Assembly: GCA_038496445.1 (NCBI GenBank)
Contig: JALMLS010000097.1
Location: forward strand, 1-64,000
DNA length: 64,000 nt
DNA from: Trichosphaerium sp. ATCC 40318
Lineage: Eukaryota > Discosea > Flabellinia > Trichosidae
Direction of reading: 5' to 3'
Positions within the stretch are counted from its first letter, which is position 1, and every line of letters begins with the position of its first letter. The notes beneath the pieces were generated by a model, which was not told the origin of the DNA, did no database searches, and was given only the letters and a program-made list of their open reading frames with translations. Position numbers and translations under genes: made by a program. Below, one piece after another: positions 34,035 through 45,992 of this stretch.

Positions 34035-37000
34035 ATGAGTCACGAGATGGAGAGGCTCGTGCCTCTGAGCAGTGACTACGAGATCACACAAGAGAACCTT
34101 ACCCTTATGGTACAGGAGAGACTCACTGACGGTAAGTGTTTACTAAATTTGTCACGTGACGTGTTACTAATGTCGGTTAAAAGGAAGGGGAATGTTAAAG
34201 AAATGGGGAGGCCCAAAAAAGCTTACACGTTTGCTTAAGTCTGATGTTGACGCTGGTATTGCTGATGACGAAGCTCCTGATTACACAGACCGTATTGCTT
34301 CGTATCCTTGAAACTCAACTTTTTTTTTTTTGTCATTTTTCTCACCAACAGACACTTTTTCTCGCTTGACTCTTTGAGATATGGTGTAAACAAGTTCGCT
34401 GAGGTCCCACCAAGGTCTTTTTTTTCGTTTTTATGGGAGGCTCTTCAAGATAAAATTTTGGTTCGTTTTCGTCGTAAACGGCCATTATTTAACTTTAGCT
34501 CTTTTGTAGATATTGCTTTCAGTGGCAGCTGTCATTAGTATAGTGCGTTTCGTTTTAAACTGTTTAACTAAAAAACAACTTCTCAGTTTAATCTAAACGC
34601 TTCGCTAGGTGCTAGAAATGACTGTTGGACATGATAGAAGAACTGGATGGATTGAAGGAGCTGCTATTTTATCTGCTGGTTAGTTTGAACAAAAAAACTG
34701 TTTTGTTGTTTTCGGTTTTTATTTTCTCCACGTTCTCTGACGTTTTGACTTTCTAGTCGCTCTTGTATCCCTGGTAACTGCTGGTAATGATTTTTCAAAG
34801 GATAGAAAGTTTAGGGCTCTTGCGAAAGTGTCCAAAGATCGTAGCTGTACGGTTATTAGAGGCGGAGAAAATAGAGTTATTTCTGTATACGATCTGCTAG
34901 TTGGAGACATTGTGCTTTTAGATACTGGTGATTACATTCCGGCTGGTACGCGTTTTTAATCAAAAACCCAATTCTTTTGTTTTCTTTTTGTTCTACACAA
35001 CTCTTTTTTTGGGTTAATATCATCACGTGTTTTGGCACGTGATAAATTGAAAAAAAGTAGGCGTTTGTTTTTGAGATAATTTTTTTTCTTCGCTGCTTTT
35101 TCTGATTTTTTTCAATAGATGGTGTTTTCCTCGCTGGTCATGCTATACGTTCTGATGAGAGTTCAATGACTGGTGAAGCAGACGCTGTGAAAAAAGGAGG
35201 TCAAGATTTGTTCTTCTTATCTGGATGTACAGTCGCTGAAGGTACTGGTAAGATGGTCGTTGTTGCTGTTGGAATGAACAGTCAATGGGGTGTCCTTAAA
35301 TCCAGTTTGACAAAAGACGGAGAAGAGAGTACACCACTCCAAGAGCGTCTCGATTGGCTTGCCGATTTAATTGGTAAACTTGGTTTTGCTGCTGCCATTG
35401 TAACATTCTCTGCTTTGGTTCTTCGGTACGAGCTCACAGATTTGTTTTTTTTTTTTCGTTTTGTGAACGGAGTCTTCGGTTTTCTGCTTGTTATGTTGTA
35501 CGCCTAATCGTTTTCTCAGTTGGGCCGTTGTTAAGTATGCTGTAAACGATGACGACTGGGACTGGGCAGAACTTGATGTTATCGTCAATTTTATCATTAT
35601 TTCTATCACTATTATTGTCGTTGCTGTCCCTGAAGGTAATCACCCGAAAGCCTGCTTACTTTTTTTTCTGTAAAACCCGAAACTTACCACGTGTTTTTTT
35701 AAAACAGGTTTACCTCTGGCTGTAACTATCTCCCTTGCTTACAGTATGATGAAGATGATGAAGGATCAAAATTTAGTCCGTCATCTAGTCGCTTGCGAGA
35801 CTATGGGTTCCGCCACACAAATTTGTTCTGATAAGACTGGTACACTCACACAGAATCGTATGACTGTTGTAAAATCCTGGATGGCTGGTGTTTATTTCGA
35901 TGAGAGGAACCCTGCTACTGCTGGAAAGATGGACAAAAAAATAGTTCACTACTTAACTGAAGGCATTGCTGTTAACTCAAACGCCTACATTACTGAACAA
36001 GAAGCTGGTCTTCCACAATACAATGGTAACAAGACTGAATGCGCTTTGCTTGTTTACGGACAAGCCCTTGGATGCAACTATGTCACTGTAAGAAAAGAAT
36101 CTAAAATCCATGATGTCGTACCATTCTCAAGGTAAGTGCGATTTTTGTTTTTGTGCACGCGATTTTTTTTTTCTCTGTTTTTTTTGGATGTTGGAAAAAT
36201 ATTGAACTTGTTTAGTGCTGCGAAGAGAATGAGTACAATCATTAAGACTGATGATGGATACCGTCTTTACTGTAAAGGAGCATCTGAAGTAGTCCTTGGT
36301 CTTTGTAATAGCGTTATTACTGCTGGTTCTGACGGAGTTGAAGAAGTCAAACTCACAACAGCTCACAAACGTCGTTTGACAAAGACGATTGAAAAAGTGC
36401 GTTCTCTTTTGCTGGTAAATCTTATCTCTAATTATTTATCTATAGTACGCTACTAATGGTCTACGTACACTATCCCTAGCGTATACAAACATTCCATCGG
36501 ATAGCGCTGTTGGAAAAGCCTTAGACGCTGGTGAAGGAGCATCTGATATTGAAGGGATCAATAATAACATGGTGCTCATTGGTATCGTTGGTATTGAAGA
36601 TCCTATTCGTCCTGAAGTACCTCACGTACGTATTTATAGTTGGAAGTTTTATATCGATAGTATATTGTTTCTAATGAACTTGTCTTTTAGGCTGTAGAGA
36701 TGTGTCAAAGAGCTGGTGTACAAGTTCGTATGTTGACTGGTGATAACATCCTCACTGCAAAGAACATTGCTAAGCGTTGTGGTATTCTCACAGATGATGG
36801 TATTGCTATTGAAGGTACGGGATTGCGGTTATCCCTTCTATCCTGACTTGTTTCGTAGGACCAAAATTCAGGAAATTGAGCGATAAGGAAGTTGATCGCA
36901 TGTTGCCTAACTTGCAAGTTATGGCAAGGTCTTCACCAAATGACAAACTCAAAGTAGTAGCTGCTCTTAGAAAGAAGGGAGAAGTTGTTGCAGTAACAGG

Positions 37001-38406
37001 TGACGGTACAAATGATGCACCACAATTGTTTGAAGCCGATGTTGGATTCTCTATGGGTATCTCTGGTACAGAAGTAGCAAAGGATGCTTCTGATATTATC
37101 TTGTTGGATGATAACTTCAACTCGATTGTAAAAGCCGTCATGTGGGGTCGTAACGTATACGACTCTATCCGCAAGTTCGTACAATTTCAGTTGACAGGTA
37201 AGTAAATTTTTTACTCGTATCACGTGAAAATCACGTGTTTTTTTTTCCTTTTTTCGCCGCTGATTTTCTTCTTTTAGTCAATGTCGCTGCTGTTATTGTA
37301 GCTTTTGTCGGTGCTGTAACTGAAGGTGACAGTCCATTGAAGGCTGTACAATTGCTTTGGGTAAACTTGATTATGGACACTATGGCTGCACTTGCTCTCG
37401 CTACAGAACCGCCAACGGAGAAACTTCTTGAACGTAAACCATACGGAAGAAAAGGTCAATTGATTACTTACAGGTACAACCGTCGTTTCCTTTGCTCTCA
37501 GCAACACTATATTGTTTTTTTTGTACACTGTACTTACCCTCTCACTAGAATGTGGCGTTTCATCTTTGGTCATGCTGCATACCAACTTATTGCTCTATTT
37601 ACAATATTATACTTGGGTACACACTGGTTCCCATGGTTGTACACAGGTGTCGATCTTGACTCTACTTACAAGACTGAATTGATGGTTACAATCATCTTCA
37701 ACTCTTTTGTATTCTGTCAAATCTTCAACGAATTCAACGCAAGACGTCTCGATGACAGTACGTCCAAAAAAAAAAGAAACATCACGTGATTTTTTTTGAG
37801 AAGAATTCTTTCTAACTAGTTTTGTTTTAAAAAAGCTTTGGACGTATTCGGTGGATTATGGAATAACTACATCTTTATCGGTGTCATCGTTATTACTGTT
37901 ATTGTACAAGCTATAATCGTTCAATTCGGTGGTAAAGCATCACAAACTGTCGGCTTGAGTACGTCCTATACACATCTTGCGCTTTACCATCTAAAGTTCC
38001 CTGTAGACTGGAAACAATGGCTATTCTGTGTTGGTGTAGGTGCCGTCGAAGTACCATGGGTACGTAACTATGTCTTGTTACTTTTTTGCTCTTTACCTAA
38101 CTGTTTGAATAGGGTTTCTTTTTGAAACTCATCCGTGTTCCTGATGAGCCAACTCATGAGTCAGCAAAGGCTGAACCTGATGAGAGTACTTCTCTTCTTG
38201 GCGCTAATGGACGTCGTGAAGTCGAATCTGAATCATCTAGCGATGAACCTGAACTTGACGACTTTGATGCAATAGATGCTGAAAAAGCAAGAAGAGAAAG
38301 AAGTCGTGAGAACTGGGGTCGTGCTAGAAAGGTTCTTTCACGTATCCAGCTTGTAAGATCTCTCAGAAATTCTACGCGTCGTGCTGAACAAATTGAATTG
38401 AGTTAA
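34035..38406 (+). CDS. Plasma-membrane-type (P2B) Ca2+-transporting ATPase
   Basis: Starts [17 protein letters not shown]. It carries [20 protein letters not shown], the actuator domain ([27 protein letters not shown]), TM4 with [18 protein letters not shown], the phosphorylation site [19 protein letters not shown], the nucleotide domain ([33 protein letters not shown]), the hinge [20 protein letters not shown], and TM5-10 ([59 protein letters not shown]). The C-terminal tail is acidic then basic ([20 protein letters not shown]), like the autoinhibitory calmodulin-binding end of PMCAs. It pumps Ca2+ out of the cytosol. About 15 exons; every catalytic motif is intact. Several introns contain CACGTG. 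Confidence 0.95.
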
Positions 38407-38599
38407 AACAATGGAAAGAAATCCAAAAATATTATTGTGAAAGCTTAGAAACAAAGAAAAAAAAAAAGTTAACTGTATTTTCTTAATAAACAGTCAACGT
38501 TTTAACGTACTTACCTCTGATCCTTTTTTTATCGCTTCCTGTAGTGCCAATTGTAGTGTACTACCACTTCAATAAGTGGTAGCGATAGAACCTAAAATA
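38407..38599. other. 3' flank of Ca2+ ATPase with hairpin
   Basis: A perfect 9-bp hairpin, CTACCACTT-CAAT-AAGTGGTAG, lies at 38561-38582; TATCGCT and AGCGATA flank it and can extend the structure. It may be a 3'-end structure or simply the margin of the Rho relic. AATAAA-like sequence (AATAAAC) occurs at about 38485. Confidence 0.45.
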
Positions 38600-38850
38600 T
38601 TGTGTCAGAAATGACTGTCTTTAGCTCATTTGAAGCACGATTTTCAAACAAATTACATACAGCATTGCATAGCTTAAATGTCGAAGTCTGTCATAATCAC
38701 CAGACCCGGCAGTATCCCATATCTCTAAACATAAGATTGGCAATTCATTGGTTCAAAGAAAATTTAAATAGTAACAAACCTATTTGTATCTTGTGCCAAG
38801 AACATGTTTGCTTGTATCCTAACCAAAGAGAAATTTTAGAACTAGTTTTC
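38600..38850 (-). pseudogene. Rho GTPase relic
   Basis: On the minus strand, WDTAGSGDYDRLRHLSYAM is preceded by a TTTAG acceptor as in the Rho genes at 17 kb and 50 kb. The neighbouring exon equivalent to [10 protein letters not shown] is present but has lost a base and many residues. No P-loop or C terminus is found. It is a dead fragment of the same family. Confidence 0.65.
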
Positions 38851-39581
38851 ATTTACATTCCGAGTTGTACAACTACAAACTTAGCATTGTTCTGCTTATT
38901 AGTACAATTCATACGTATCAGCAGTACTATAAGTTCACTACCTGTGTTAACCGAAAATGGTACAGAAAGTGTTAAAAATGATATGTAGCTCGCTAACTAA
39001 ACAGATAGCGTAGGAGGGTCCTTGTAACAGAAATTAAAAGTTGTCATCTATTTCACAAAGAGTACCTATGTTTTTCACAAACTAGTGCTTGGAATAAGTC
39101 TGAATGCTCAAGTAGACATATTAATACAACACCTAGCTTGTACAAAAAAAAACCAAAAAGTGACAGTTTTTCACAAAAATTTTGGCAGTTTTTATGATCT
39201 CCTGGAGTGTGAAGTTCACGAAAGTTCTCCAAAGCTAACCAACACGCGTTGGTAAGGTAGTGCCATGTCAACCACACCAATGTGCGCTTGTAATTTCTGG
39301 TATTGGCGAGATCAGACAAAATTAAGTGAAACAAAACAGCCATGTTTATACAATTTAATTAACGCAGTAGGAAGTAATGGGGTGCAAAGACTGATGCTTC
39401 AGGTACAAAGCAAGAGGTAGAGCACAATCAGAGAAATAGCAAGTACAAATAGTCAACAAAAACCCACGCTTAACTTGGGTCGCTAAATAATCTAAAAAAA
39501 GCTCTTCATACGTACCACTACTGAGAATCGAACAACAAGAGCAACATAGCCCTACAGAAGCAAACAATCACGCGAAGCTCC
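38851..39581. other. Intergenic with an unassigned ORF
   Basis: A 96-codon ATG frame at 39053-39343 (-) reads MAVLFHLILSDLANTRNYKR and WLTWHYLTNACWLALENFRE. It has no recognised family and could be chance or a gene fragment. The remaining sequence is the promoter side of the F-box/LRR gene. Confidence 0.3.
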
Positions 39582-40823
39582 ATGGAACAGCCGGAATCCA
39601 TTCTTGTTACGCTCCCACTTGAAATTATCGTTACTATTCTTAAATGCGGGCAGCATACGCTTCGTTCAGCTCAAACATGCCGATTATTGCGAGAAATAGT
39701 AACCGAACACGTCGGATACGGTTGTATAAAAGTGAAGGATGAAGAGGAACTACTCCGTCTTTCAGGGAGCCCTCTGCTCCGAAATACTCGAATTTCTTTG
39801 TGTGACTTATCCGAAATAGTAAAAGATAGTCATCTTGCCTTGCTTAAAGGTGTTCATACAATCGATATTGGATGTTGCAAGGGTGTTACAGATAAAGGGC
39901 TATCTGTGTTAAAAGGAGTTCACGAAATAAATGTGAATAGCTCCTTGGTCGGGCGTATTGAGGTATTGGCAGGTGTACATACCATCGACTTGTCCAAGTG
40001 TCAACGTATATTAGATGAAGGAGTAACGGCTTTGGCAGGTGTTCATACCATTGATTTATCAATGACGAAGGTCACAGATGTAGGTATCAAGGCTTTATCC
40101 GGTGTACACAAGATTAGTTTAGCTTTTACAAGAGTTACAGATGAAGGAGTTAAGGCTTTGGCAGGTGTTCATACTATTGATTTGAGATTCACAAAAGTTA
40201 CTGATGAGGGCATCAAGGCTTTAAAGGGTGTACATAGTATCTGGATGAGAAAATGTTCTCATATATCAGATGAAGGTATAAAGGAATTGACGGGCGTCCA
40301 TGACATCGACGTATCAAGTACAAGTATTACAGACAAAGGTATCGAGTATTTAGCTAGTGCGCACGTGGTTGACTTATCAGATACACGTGTTACAAATGAG
40401 GGTTTGAAAGCATTGACCTGTGTTCAAGACCTTAAATTAGCACGGACTTCTATTATACATGAAGGTTTCGAGGTATTAAAGGGTGTACCTAAACTGGATT
40501 TATCCTTCACATCTATTACAGATGAAGGGTTAAAGTTTTTAGCTGGAGTTCGCTCAATTAAGTTACATTTTACGGGTGTGACAGACGCTGGTATTTCAGC
40601 GTTGGCTGGTGTACATACTATCGGGCTCAGAGGCTGCGGTTTGATAACCGATGAAGGTATTTCAGCGTTGGCTGGTGTACATGAAATTGATCTACGTGAA
40701 ACAAAAGTTACAGACAAAGGAGTCAAGGCTTTGATTGGTGTACACACAATAAATTTATATGGAACGGCAGTGACACAAGAAGGACTGGATGCTTTGGTTC
40801 GTACACACAATGTAATAGTATGA
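39582..40823 (+). CDS. Intronless F-box/leucine-rich repeat protein
   Basis: A single 413-codon frame. Residues 8-45 are F-box-like (LVTLPLEIIVTILKCGQHTL ... QTCRLLREI). From about residue 90 there are about 14 repeats of 22-24 residues with the core GVHTIDLS.T.VTDEGIKALA, a regular LRR (cysteine-containing-like) solenoid. The F-box would bind Skp1 and the solenoid would select substrates for ubiquitination. Unlike almost all other genes in the window it has no introns, and its repeats are very uniform at protein level. Related broken copies lie at 42.46-42.79 and 45.99-46.69 kb. Confidence 0.85.
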   Translation: MEQPESILVTLPLEIIVTILKCGQHTLRSAQTCRLLREIVTEHVGYGCIKVKDEEELLRLSGSPLLRNTRISLCDLSEIVKDSHLALLKGVHTIDIGCCKGVTDKGLSVLKGVHEINVNSSLVGRIEVLAGVHTIDLSKCQRILDEGVTALAGVHTIDLSMTKVTDVGIKALSGVHKISLAFTRVTDEGVKALAGVHTIDLRFTKVTDEGIKALKGVHSIWMRKCSHISDEGIKELTGVHDIDVSSTSITDKGIEYLASAHVVDLSDTRVTNEGLKALTCVQDLKLARTSIIHEGFEVLKGVPKLDLSFTSITDEGLKFLAGVRSIKLHFTGVTDAGISALAGVHTIGLRGCGLITDEGISALAGVHEIDLRETKVTDKGVKALIGVHTINLYGTAVTQEGLDALVRTHNVIV

Positions 40824-41441
40824 ATGGGATTCTGCTTGAAGATATTAACAGATTGAGTAAAAATGGCTAAGAGTACTCTTAGAACGCACAACTAAAACAA
40901 AATTGACTTTTAGAATAAATCTAAATTAGCCCAAAGTATGTTTACTCACACATTGCTCCCTCACTCACACATTGCTCCTCCCACACTCACACTTTTAATG
41001 TTTTTCATACTTCTTGTCATTGTTTATCTAGTAATGTACTGTTTAGACTCTGCCAGGAATAAACTTGAAGCTATTATGAGGCAATTTATATTCCCGCATT
41101 TTTCTATCAACCAGTGTACCTTTTTTTGTTCAGCTACCTAGGTTAGGAAAGATTAACTATCCTAGAATTGTTTTACGATAATTCGTGTTCCTTACATCAT
41201 TGGTTGTTATCTACATGCCATACAGCGCTATGTACGTTCTCTGTGGAAATAAAAAACCAGAGTCTTATGCTGTATCTATTGCACTTACATAGGTTATTTG
41301 CTTGAATTTGTTTCGGGTGTTAACGACTATATACTTTACAACCAACAAGAGGGTGTCAATAAAAAAAACCGTGAAATCAAGCACGTACTCGTCGACAAAT
41401 CTCAGCGATTCAATGAAAACTAAATTTGGGTTTTTCAGTCC
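40824..41441. other. Intergenic
   Basis: AT-rich sequence between two plus-strand F-box genes. A 67-codon frame at 40938-41141 begins with a short Leu/His-rich duplicated phrase (LLPHSHIAPPTLTLL) and then a hydrophobic stretch. It is too weak to call. Confidence 0.35.
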
Positions 41442-42233
41442 ATGTCAGTCAATTCTGTTTCAGCAAACTTACAAGCTTGTAAAATGGCCAGTATTACAAC
41501 TATACCAACGGAGCTCCTATTAGATGTATTTTCGTTGTTTAAAGCGAGCCAACTTCCTTCTCTTCGTTTAATTTGTTCACAATGGCAATCAATAGCTTCT
41601 TCTGATACTCTCTGGCGACCTTTATTCTGTTCTCGTTTTAAAAACGTTAGCATGGACCAAAAACAGTCAGTTATCATACAATACGCACGAGAACACCTAA
41701 TAGTACACGCTAAGAACGGTATGGACAGAAATGTAGTACCATACGTTGTAAACGATACAATCGTATGCCACAGAGGCAGCTATAGCTGGTACATACCAAA
41801 TATAAGCGAGCTAGCTAAGAAAGGGGACTCTGTATCACTTGAAGAAGCAAAGAAGTATATTTTCGATGTAGCAGAATCCGACTCGGAGATACTAAAGTGG
41901 AAGCTACCCAAGTCAATGCAGAGAAAACACTGGCGTGACTTTGTTACATTGAATATTTCTGTTAGGAGCACAAAAGAACAAAGAGTATATGGTTGCTCAC
42001 GTGATAGAACAGGATGGATGGCCACAGTCACGTGGTTTGCGATGCAAATACTTGTTAAAGGAGAAGTTGTTGCAGAAAAAGTTTTACAAACAAGGAACCC
42101 ATTTAAAGGTTATCAAGAAAGTTTTGAGCGTCAAGCTCAAGCATGGTATGATAAAAAAGGAGGTTATGTTATTATACATCATGCTGATATTGGTTGCCTT
42201 TTATTTGTAAAACCGAATGAATTGTATTGGTAA
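41442..42233 (+). CDS. F-box protein, single exon
   Basis: 263 codons from ATG 41442; the second Met at codon 15 (MASITTIPTELLLDVFSLF) is the likelier start since the F-box begins right after it. The F-box runs through LRLICSQWQSIASSDTLWRP. The remaining 200 residues (CHRGSYSWYIPNISELAKKG, SMQRKHWRDFVTLNISVRST, GYQESFERQAQAWYDKKGGY) match no domain I know. It probably forms an SCF ligase adaptor. It is intronless like its upstream neighbour. Confidence 0.75.
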   Translation: MSVNSVSANLQACKMASITTIPTELLLDVFSLFKASQLPSLRLICSQWQSIASSDTLWRPLFCSRFKNVSMDQKQSVIIQYAREHLIVHAKNGMDRNVVPYVVNDTIVCHRGSYSWYIPNISELAKKGDSVSLEEAKKYIFDVAESDSEILKWKLPKSMQRKHWRDFVTLNISVRSTKEQRVYGCSRDRTGWMATVTWFAMQILVKGEVVAEKVLQTRNPFKGYQESFERQAQAWYDKKGGYVIIHHADIGCLLFVKPNELYW

Positions 42234-42459
42234 TAAATAAAATCGTTGATTTTAGTTTGTTTTTTTTTGAACACGTGTTCGTAATCAGAAGCCTGGTCTA
42301 TATTGAGCTGGTAAAATAGGACTCAACAAGAAGGATATTTTATGTAAACGATAGTGTTATGTAGAACACATACTGCAGCTCCATGAAAATACGGAAGCAA
42401 GTATAACAAGGTAGTTTGAAGTCTAACTTCACAAAGTGATTCTTAATTTTTTAATTTTT

Positions 42460-42790
42460 TGAAATCCAAGGCGTCAAGTCATTGAAAGGTGTCATACCAT
42501 TAAGCTCACTTCGACTACAGATGAAGGTATCAAAGCATTAAAGGGCGTACATACTATTCTTCCCCACAGAGGAGGTGCTCACACCATAGATCTATTACAC
42601 TTCAGTGACCCCTGAAGGCATCAAAGCATTGAGAGCTCTCACAGTCAATAGATGAACTCCAGAAAGTGGTTTGATGCCTTCATCTGTCACCGTTGTGGAA
42701 GTAAGATCAATAGTATGAACGCCTCTGAATACTTTTGGAAGGAAATACGAGCAGAATGTAGTTTTTAGCGTGCGATTCAATGAAACGAAA
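42460..42790. pseudogene. F-box/LRR relics, two opposite fragments
   Basis: On the plus strand, TDEGIKALKGVHTI at about 42519-42558 is a single repeat of the GVHTIDL type. On the minus strand, 42595-42780 reads FRGVHTIDLTSTTVTDEGIK then PLSGVH. Both are surrounded by stops, so a small inverted piece of a former LRR gene remains. Confidence 0.7.
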
Positions 42791-43302
42791 CAACGAAGTT
42801 AAAGTAGACATTGAGCTCCACAATGTACCTCCTTTTGTGACAGCAACTTTCGCGGTTGGCCTCTCTCTGGCGACTGTCTTCGTTACAATTCTCATCGTGT
42901 TCTTAAAACAAAACCTGTGACTTTAATTAGTTAAGACTACTTACTACATCTGTCAATTGGTGGCCCAGAAAGATTAATTGTATGAACTAGTGCATTGATT
43001 CCCTTATCGTTCGCTGTTGTTTTCTTCGACTGATATCTTGTATACCAACAAGTGTTAGTTAGTCAATGTATGACAAGACATAAGATGCCTCTTCAAGTGC
43101 TTTATTGCAATATCAGATAATATGATTCTATTCTGTTGCCTATTGCGAGAAGTTAACCTGGAGTAAAGCTGGATTAAAGGACACTTTATATAGTGTGCAT
43201 GATAATTGCTTTAATCCGGCTAACCACTTCAATATTGTTTGCAAGCTGTAACTGTATAGGTACGCGTTGTCTAGGCAGCAAGAAGCAAAAGATGACGCAA
43301 CG
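42791..43302. other. Intergenic
   Basis: No gene recognised. The sequence is AT-rich apart from the region next to the tRNA-like element. Confidence 0.35.
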
Positions 43303-43375
43303 AACGATGCTGGGGATTGAACCCAGGACCTACCGCGTGTAAGGCGGGCGTGATAACCAACTACACTACATGAAC
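43303..43375 (-). tRNA. tRNA-Val (UAC)-like gene with imperfect acceptor stem
   Basis: The minus strand has a B-box T arm (CTGGG TTCAATC CCCAG, five pairs), variable loop AGGTC, an anticodon arm with loop CTTACAC (anticodon TAC, Val) on CCGC/GCGG, and a D arm GTGTAGTTGGTTATCAC matching the A box. Total length is 73 nt without intron. The acceptor halves (GTTCATG and CATCGTT) pair poorly: three good pairs plus wobbles. It may be a pseudo-tRNA or a tRNA-derived short element; CCA is not encoded. No other tRNA was seen in the window. Confidence 0.6.
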
Positions 43376-43664
43376 GAAGCGCCAATGGTATCAGACAAGT
43401 GCTATCAAACCTACATACCTCAAGCACGCTTCTTGTTCAAGCGACAGGATCCTGAACTTTAGAAAAAAACAAAAGATTTTTTTTCAGTAGGTGTCTTTGA
43501 TATTAAAGTGGCATTCGCTAAGCACTTGCCAGAATGATGATAAATTACCTCTACCTGTCATAGTTTTGTTTATTGTGAGTGATAAGACCAATGTGCTAGA
43601 GACAAACAACTTACGTGGTACAGATCACGACAAAATTAGGCGGAAAGAACATTTTAGATGTTTA

Positions 43665-44865
43665 TTAGCTAAGAGTGCTTTCTTCTTCAAAATAAAGAAC
43701 AAAGTCTTTTTCAATTTTACAGCCTGGGTACCAACTAATGCCACCACTACATGCTAAGAGTAAAGCTCCCATGAATTGTTTTTCAGTAAATAACATTTCT
43801 TCACCCTCTTCGAGGTGTGGTTTGATGAGATTAAAGACTTGTTTTTGAAGCTTCCGCAACGGGTTTTTCCAAAAATCAATATTCTGTTTATACACTGCAT
43901 CTTCCTTGTAGAAAAGAAAATCAAACTCAGGGTAGCAGGATAGAGCCTCTGGTTTAACTCTACTATACTGTTTCATACTGGCTGTAGTTGCATATTCAAG
44001 GCTGTGGTACTGTATTAGGGTGATTCTAGCAATGTAGGTAGGTTCTGAAATATGATTAAAATAAAACCCAACAGCAAATTCATTTCCGAACTGTATCTTG
44101 CTGCAGATTTGTTGCATGTAATTAACCTCGCATTCCATGGATTCTAGGAAGTCTATAAACATCAGGTTGAAGCCTACACTTACCATAACCGATAATAGTG
44201 ATAATGTTTTTAATCGTTTCAAGTTGTTTAATTTGACAGTCAAGTTTTGGGCACGTGTATTCTTTAAGCTTACGCAGCCACTCAGCAAACCTCTCATGGA
44301 AAGCTACCATGCTTCTTTTAGCCGTTAACTTCTTGATGAGTTGCGACAACACTTTTTTCTGCATATCAGTATTGTTCTTGAGTGTTCCAAGCGTAATAGA
44401 GGGTACACCCAAGTCAAATAATGATTCTGAAACCTTGGTTGTGTAAACATGCGCCAAGCGATCAGAAAAGTGTTCAAGAACAGGAGCTGGGGTATTGTCT
44501 AGGTTGATGATTTCTTGAAACTGCTCGTCATTCATGCTGCTCAATACAGAGATTGCTTGTGTGGTTAGCTTCTTTGGAGTCAATACTGAGCGTCTCATCC
44601 GTGGTGTTCTTGAGGATATGTTTATATAGATAAGCCCACTGTGCGACACAGTGGTAAACTATTAGCACATTGTTGTAGGAATTCTGTGAAATACAGTAAA
44701 AACAGCAAAAGATATTTCTTCTTGTAGTCGTGACAAAGAACACATTCTTTGATGGCTAAATCGTTCTTCAATACGCCCATCAAGTATTTCTACTGAAAAT
44801 ACTGTACGGCTTTGGCTACCCTTGATATTGGTAAAATACAATCTAGCCATACCTCCTTTCAACAA
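43665..44865 (-). CDS. Unknown protein, three exons
   Basis: Exons join in frame: MLKGGMARLYFTNIKGSQSR, VFSVEILDGRIEERFSHQRM, CSLSRLQEEISFAVFT; an intron ending GTGCTAATAG; FTTVSHSGLIYINISSRTPR, KKLTTQAISVLSSMNDEQFQ, LEHFSDRLAHVYTTKVSESL, MVAFHERFAEWLRKLKEYTC; an intron at about 44160-44198; then ESMECEVNYMQQICSKIQFG, YFNHISEPTYIARITLIQYH and KNPLRKLQKQVFNLIKPHLE. About 355 residues, helix-rich and soluble, with no signal peptide. I recognise no domain. Intact frames and good branch sites argue for a real gene. Confidence 0.6.
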
Positions 44866-45143
44866 ATTAATCTCAGCACGTGCATAATGCGAAAAACCAA
44901 GCCAAAAAAAGAAACATGTGAGATAACCAATACGCCAAGTTTCTTATTATTCACCCAAAATCAAATATTACATACCGAGGTAGTCCCATGATGTGACAGG
45001 AACCGTTGAGGTTCATTAACATACAGAATAGGACTTGTGTAGTTCACAATTTGGTTGGCTGGGTACATCCACAGGTGATGTTTTCAGAAAGGAAGTTAAG
45101 GTATATATTCTAGTCAAAAAGCAAGCTAACATTGTTCTCTCAG

Positions 45144-45676
45144 GCGATTCTTAAAGAGTTCTGGGATGGAGTACTGTTGGCAAGCGCAGAGAATCCAAAC
45201 AGTGGGTTCGAAATTGAATCAACTCCAAATACTTGTTACTATGGCGAACCATTAAATGACTACACAAGTATCTGATCGTTTGTAGGTTGAAATGCAACGA
45301 CTATACGAGCACCGAGTGTTATGATTTATTTGATGGACAAGGAATAGTAGGCCAAAAAGGTGATGTGTTTGGTAAAATGTAATGGGTATGTAAAAACCTT
45401 TTTTTTTACGACACTATTCTTAAGATTATCGTAACACATGACAATTGTAAACGCTTTGTTACAACTTACTGTATAAGGCTACAACTGAAAACATCACTCG
45501 GCTACTCAAGCATTTACAACTATTCTATTTGTTGAGTTTTTGTTTAACTAACCACATGACTAGGTGATCCAAAATTAAAGCCTGGATACTTTAGAATAAA
45601 CCTCACACTTGAGAAGACAGGTCTATTACTTGTAAGAGATCGTGTCATTGAAATATTTAAAGGAAATACTAATTAA
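45144..45676 (+). pseudogene. Possible exons of an unrecognised gene, not joinable
   Basis: Three open stretches follow one another: ILKEFWDGVLLASAENPNSG with CYYGEPLNDYTS (from 45144), KCNDYTSTECYDLFDGQGIV (45287 onward) and DPKLKPGYFRINLTLEKTGL to a stop at 45676. Each starts after a plausible AG, but the first two cannot be joined in frame by the available GT/AG pair (18 nt). Either a missed exon or decay. The surroundings 44866-45143 and 45677-45992 hold nothing I can identify. Confidence 0.3.
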
Positions 45677-45992
45677 GTGTTTCCATACTCAAACATGGTT
45701 CAAGATGATGACTTCTTGTTGAGTAAACATCTCAAAAAACTCATTCGTAATAAAGAACTTTGAACCTTCACAATGCTAGTGTTTGTTGTACACATAATAA
45801 TTGAATGGGTCCAACAAGAATAGAACTGCTGCTTGTCTTGAAACCCTAAGTACTTATTTTATTAATTATATGAGACCTGTGACTCTAAGCCAAGGCGTGC
45901 TCTATGTCTATCAATTGCATGTATCTTTTGTAGTGTTACTTTCTGTCGACTATCACGTGGTTTTTTTGTATAAAACAATGACCTCACCTCCT

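Noticed and set aside
33918-34238. Longer upstream start for the Ca2+ ATPase
   Set aside because: The upstream part is a T-rich tract coding Phe runs; the ATG at 34035 gives the usual short acidic N terminus.
40424-40891. Minus-strand 155-codon frame
   Set aside because: Antisense shadow of the regular F-box/LRR repeats.
43140-43427. Minus-strand frame over the tRNA-like element
   Set aside because: Its Cys/Arg-rich part is just the translated tRNA sequence.
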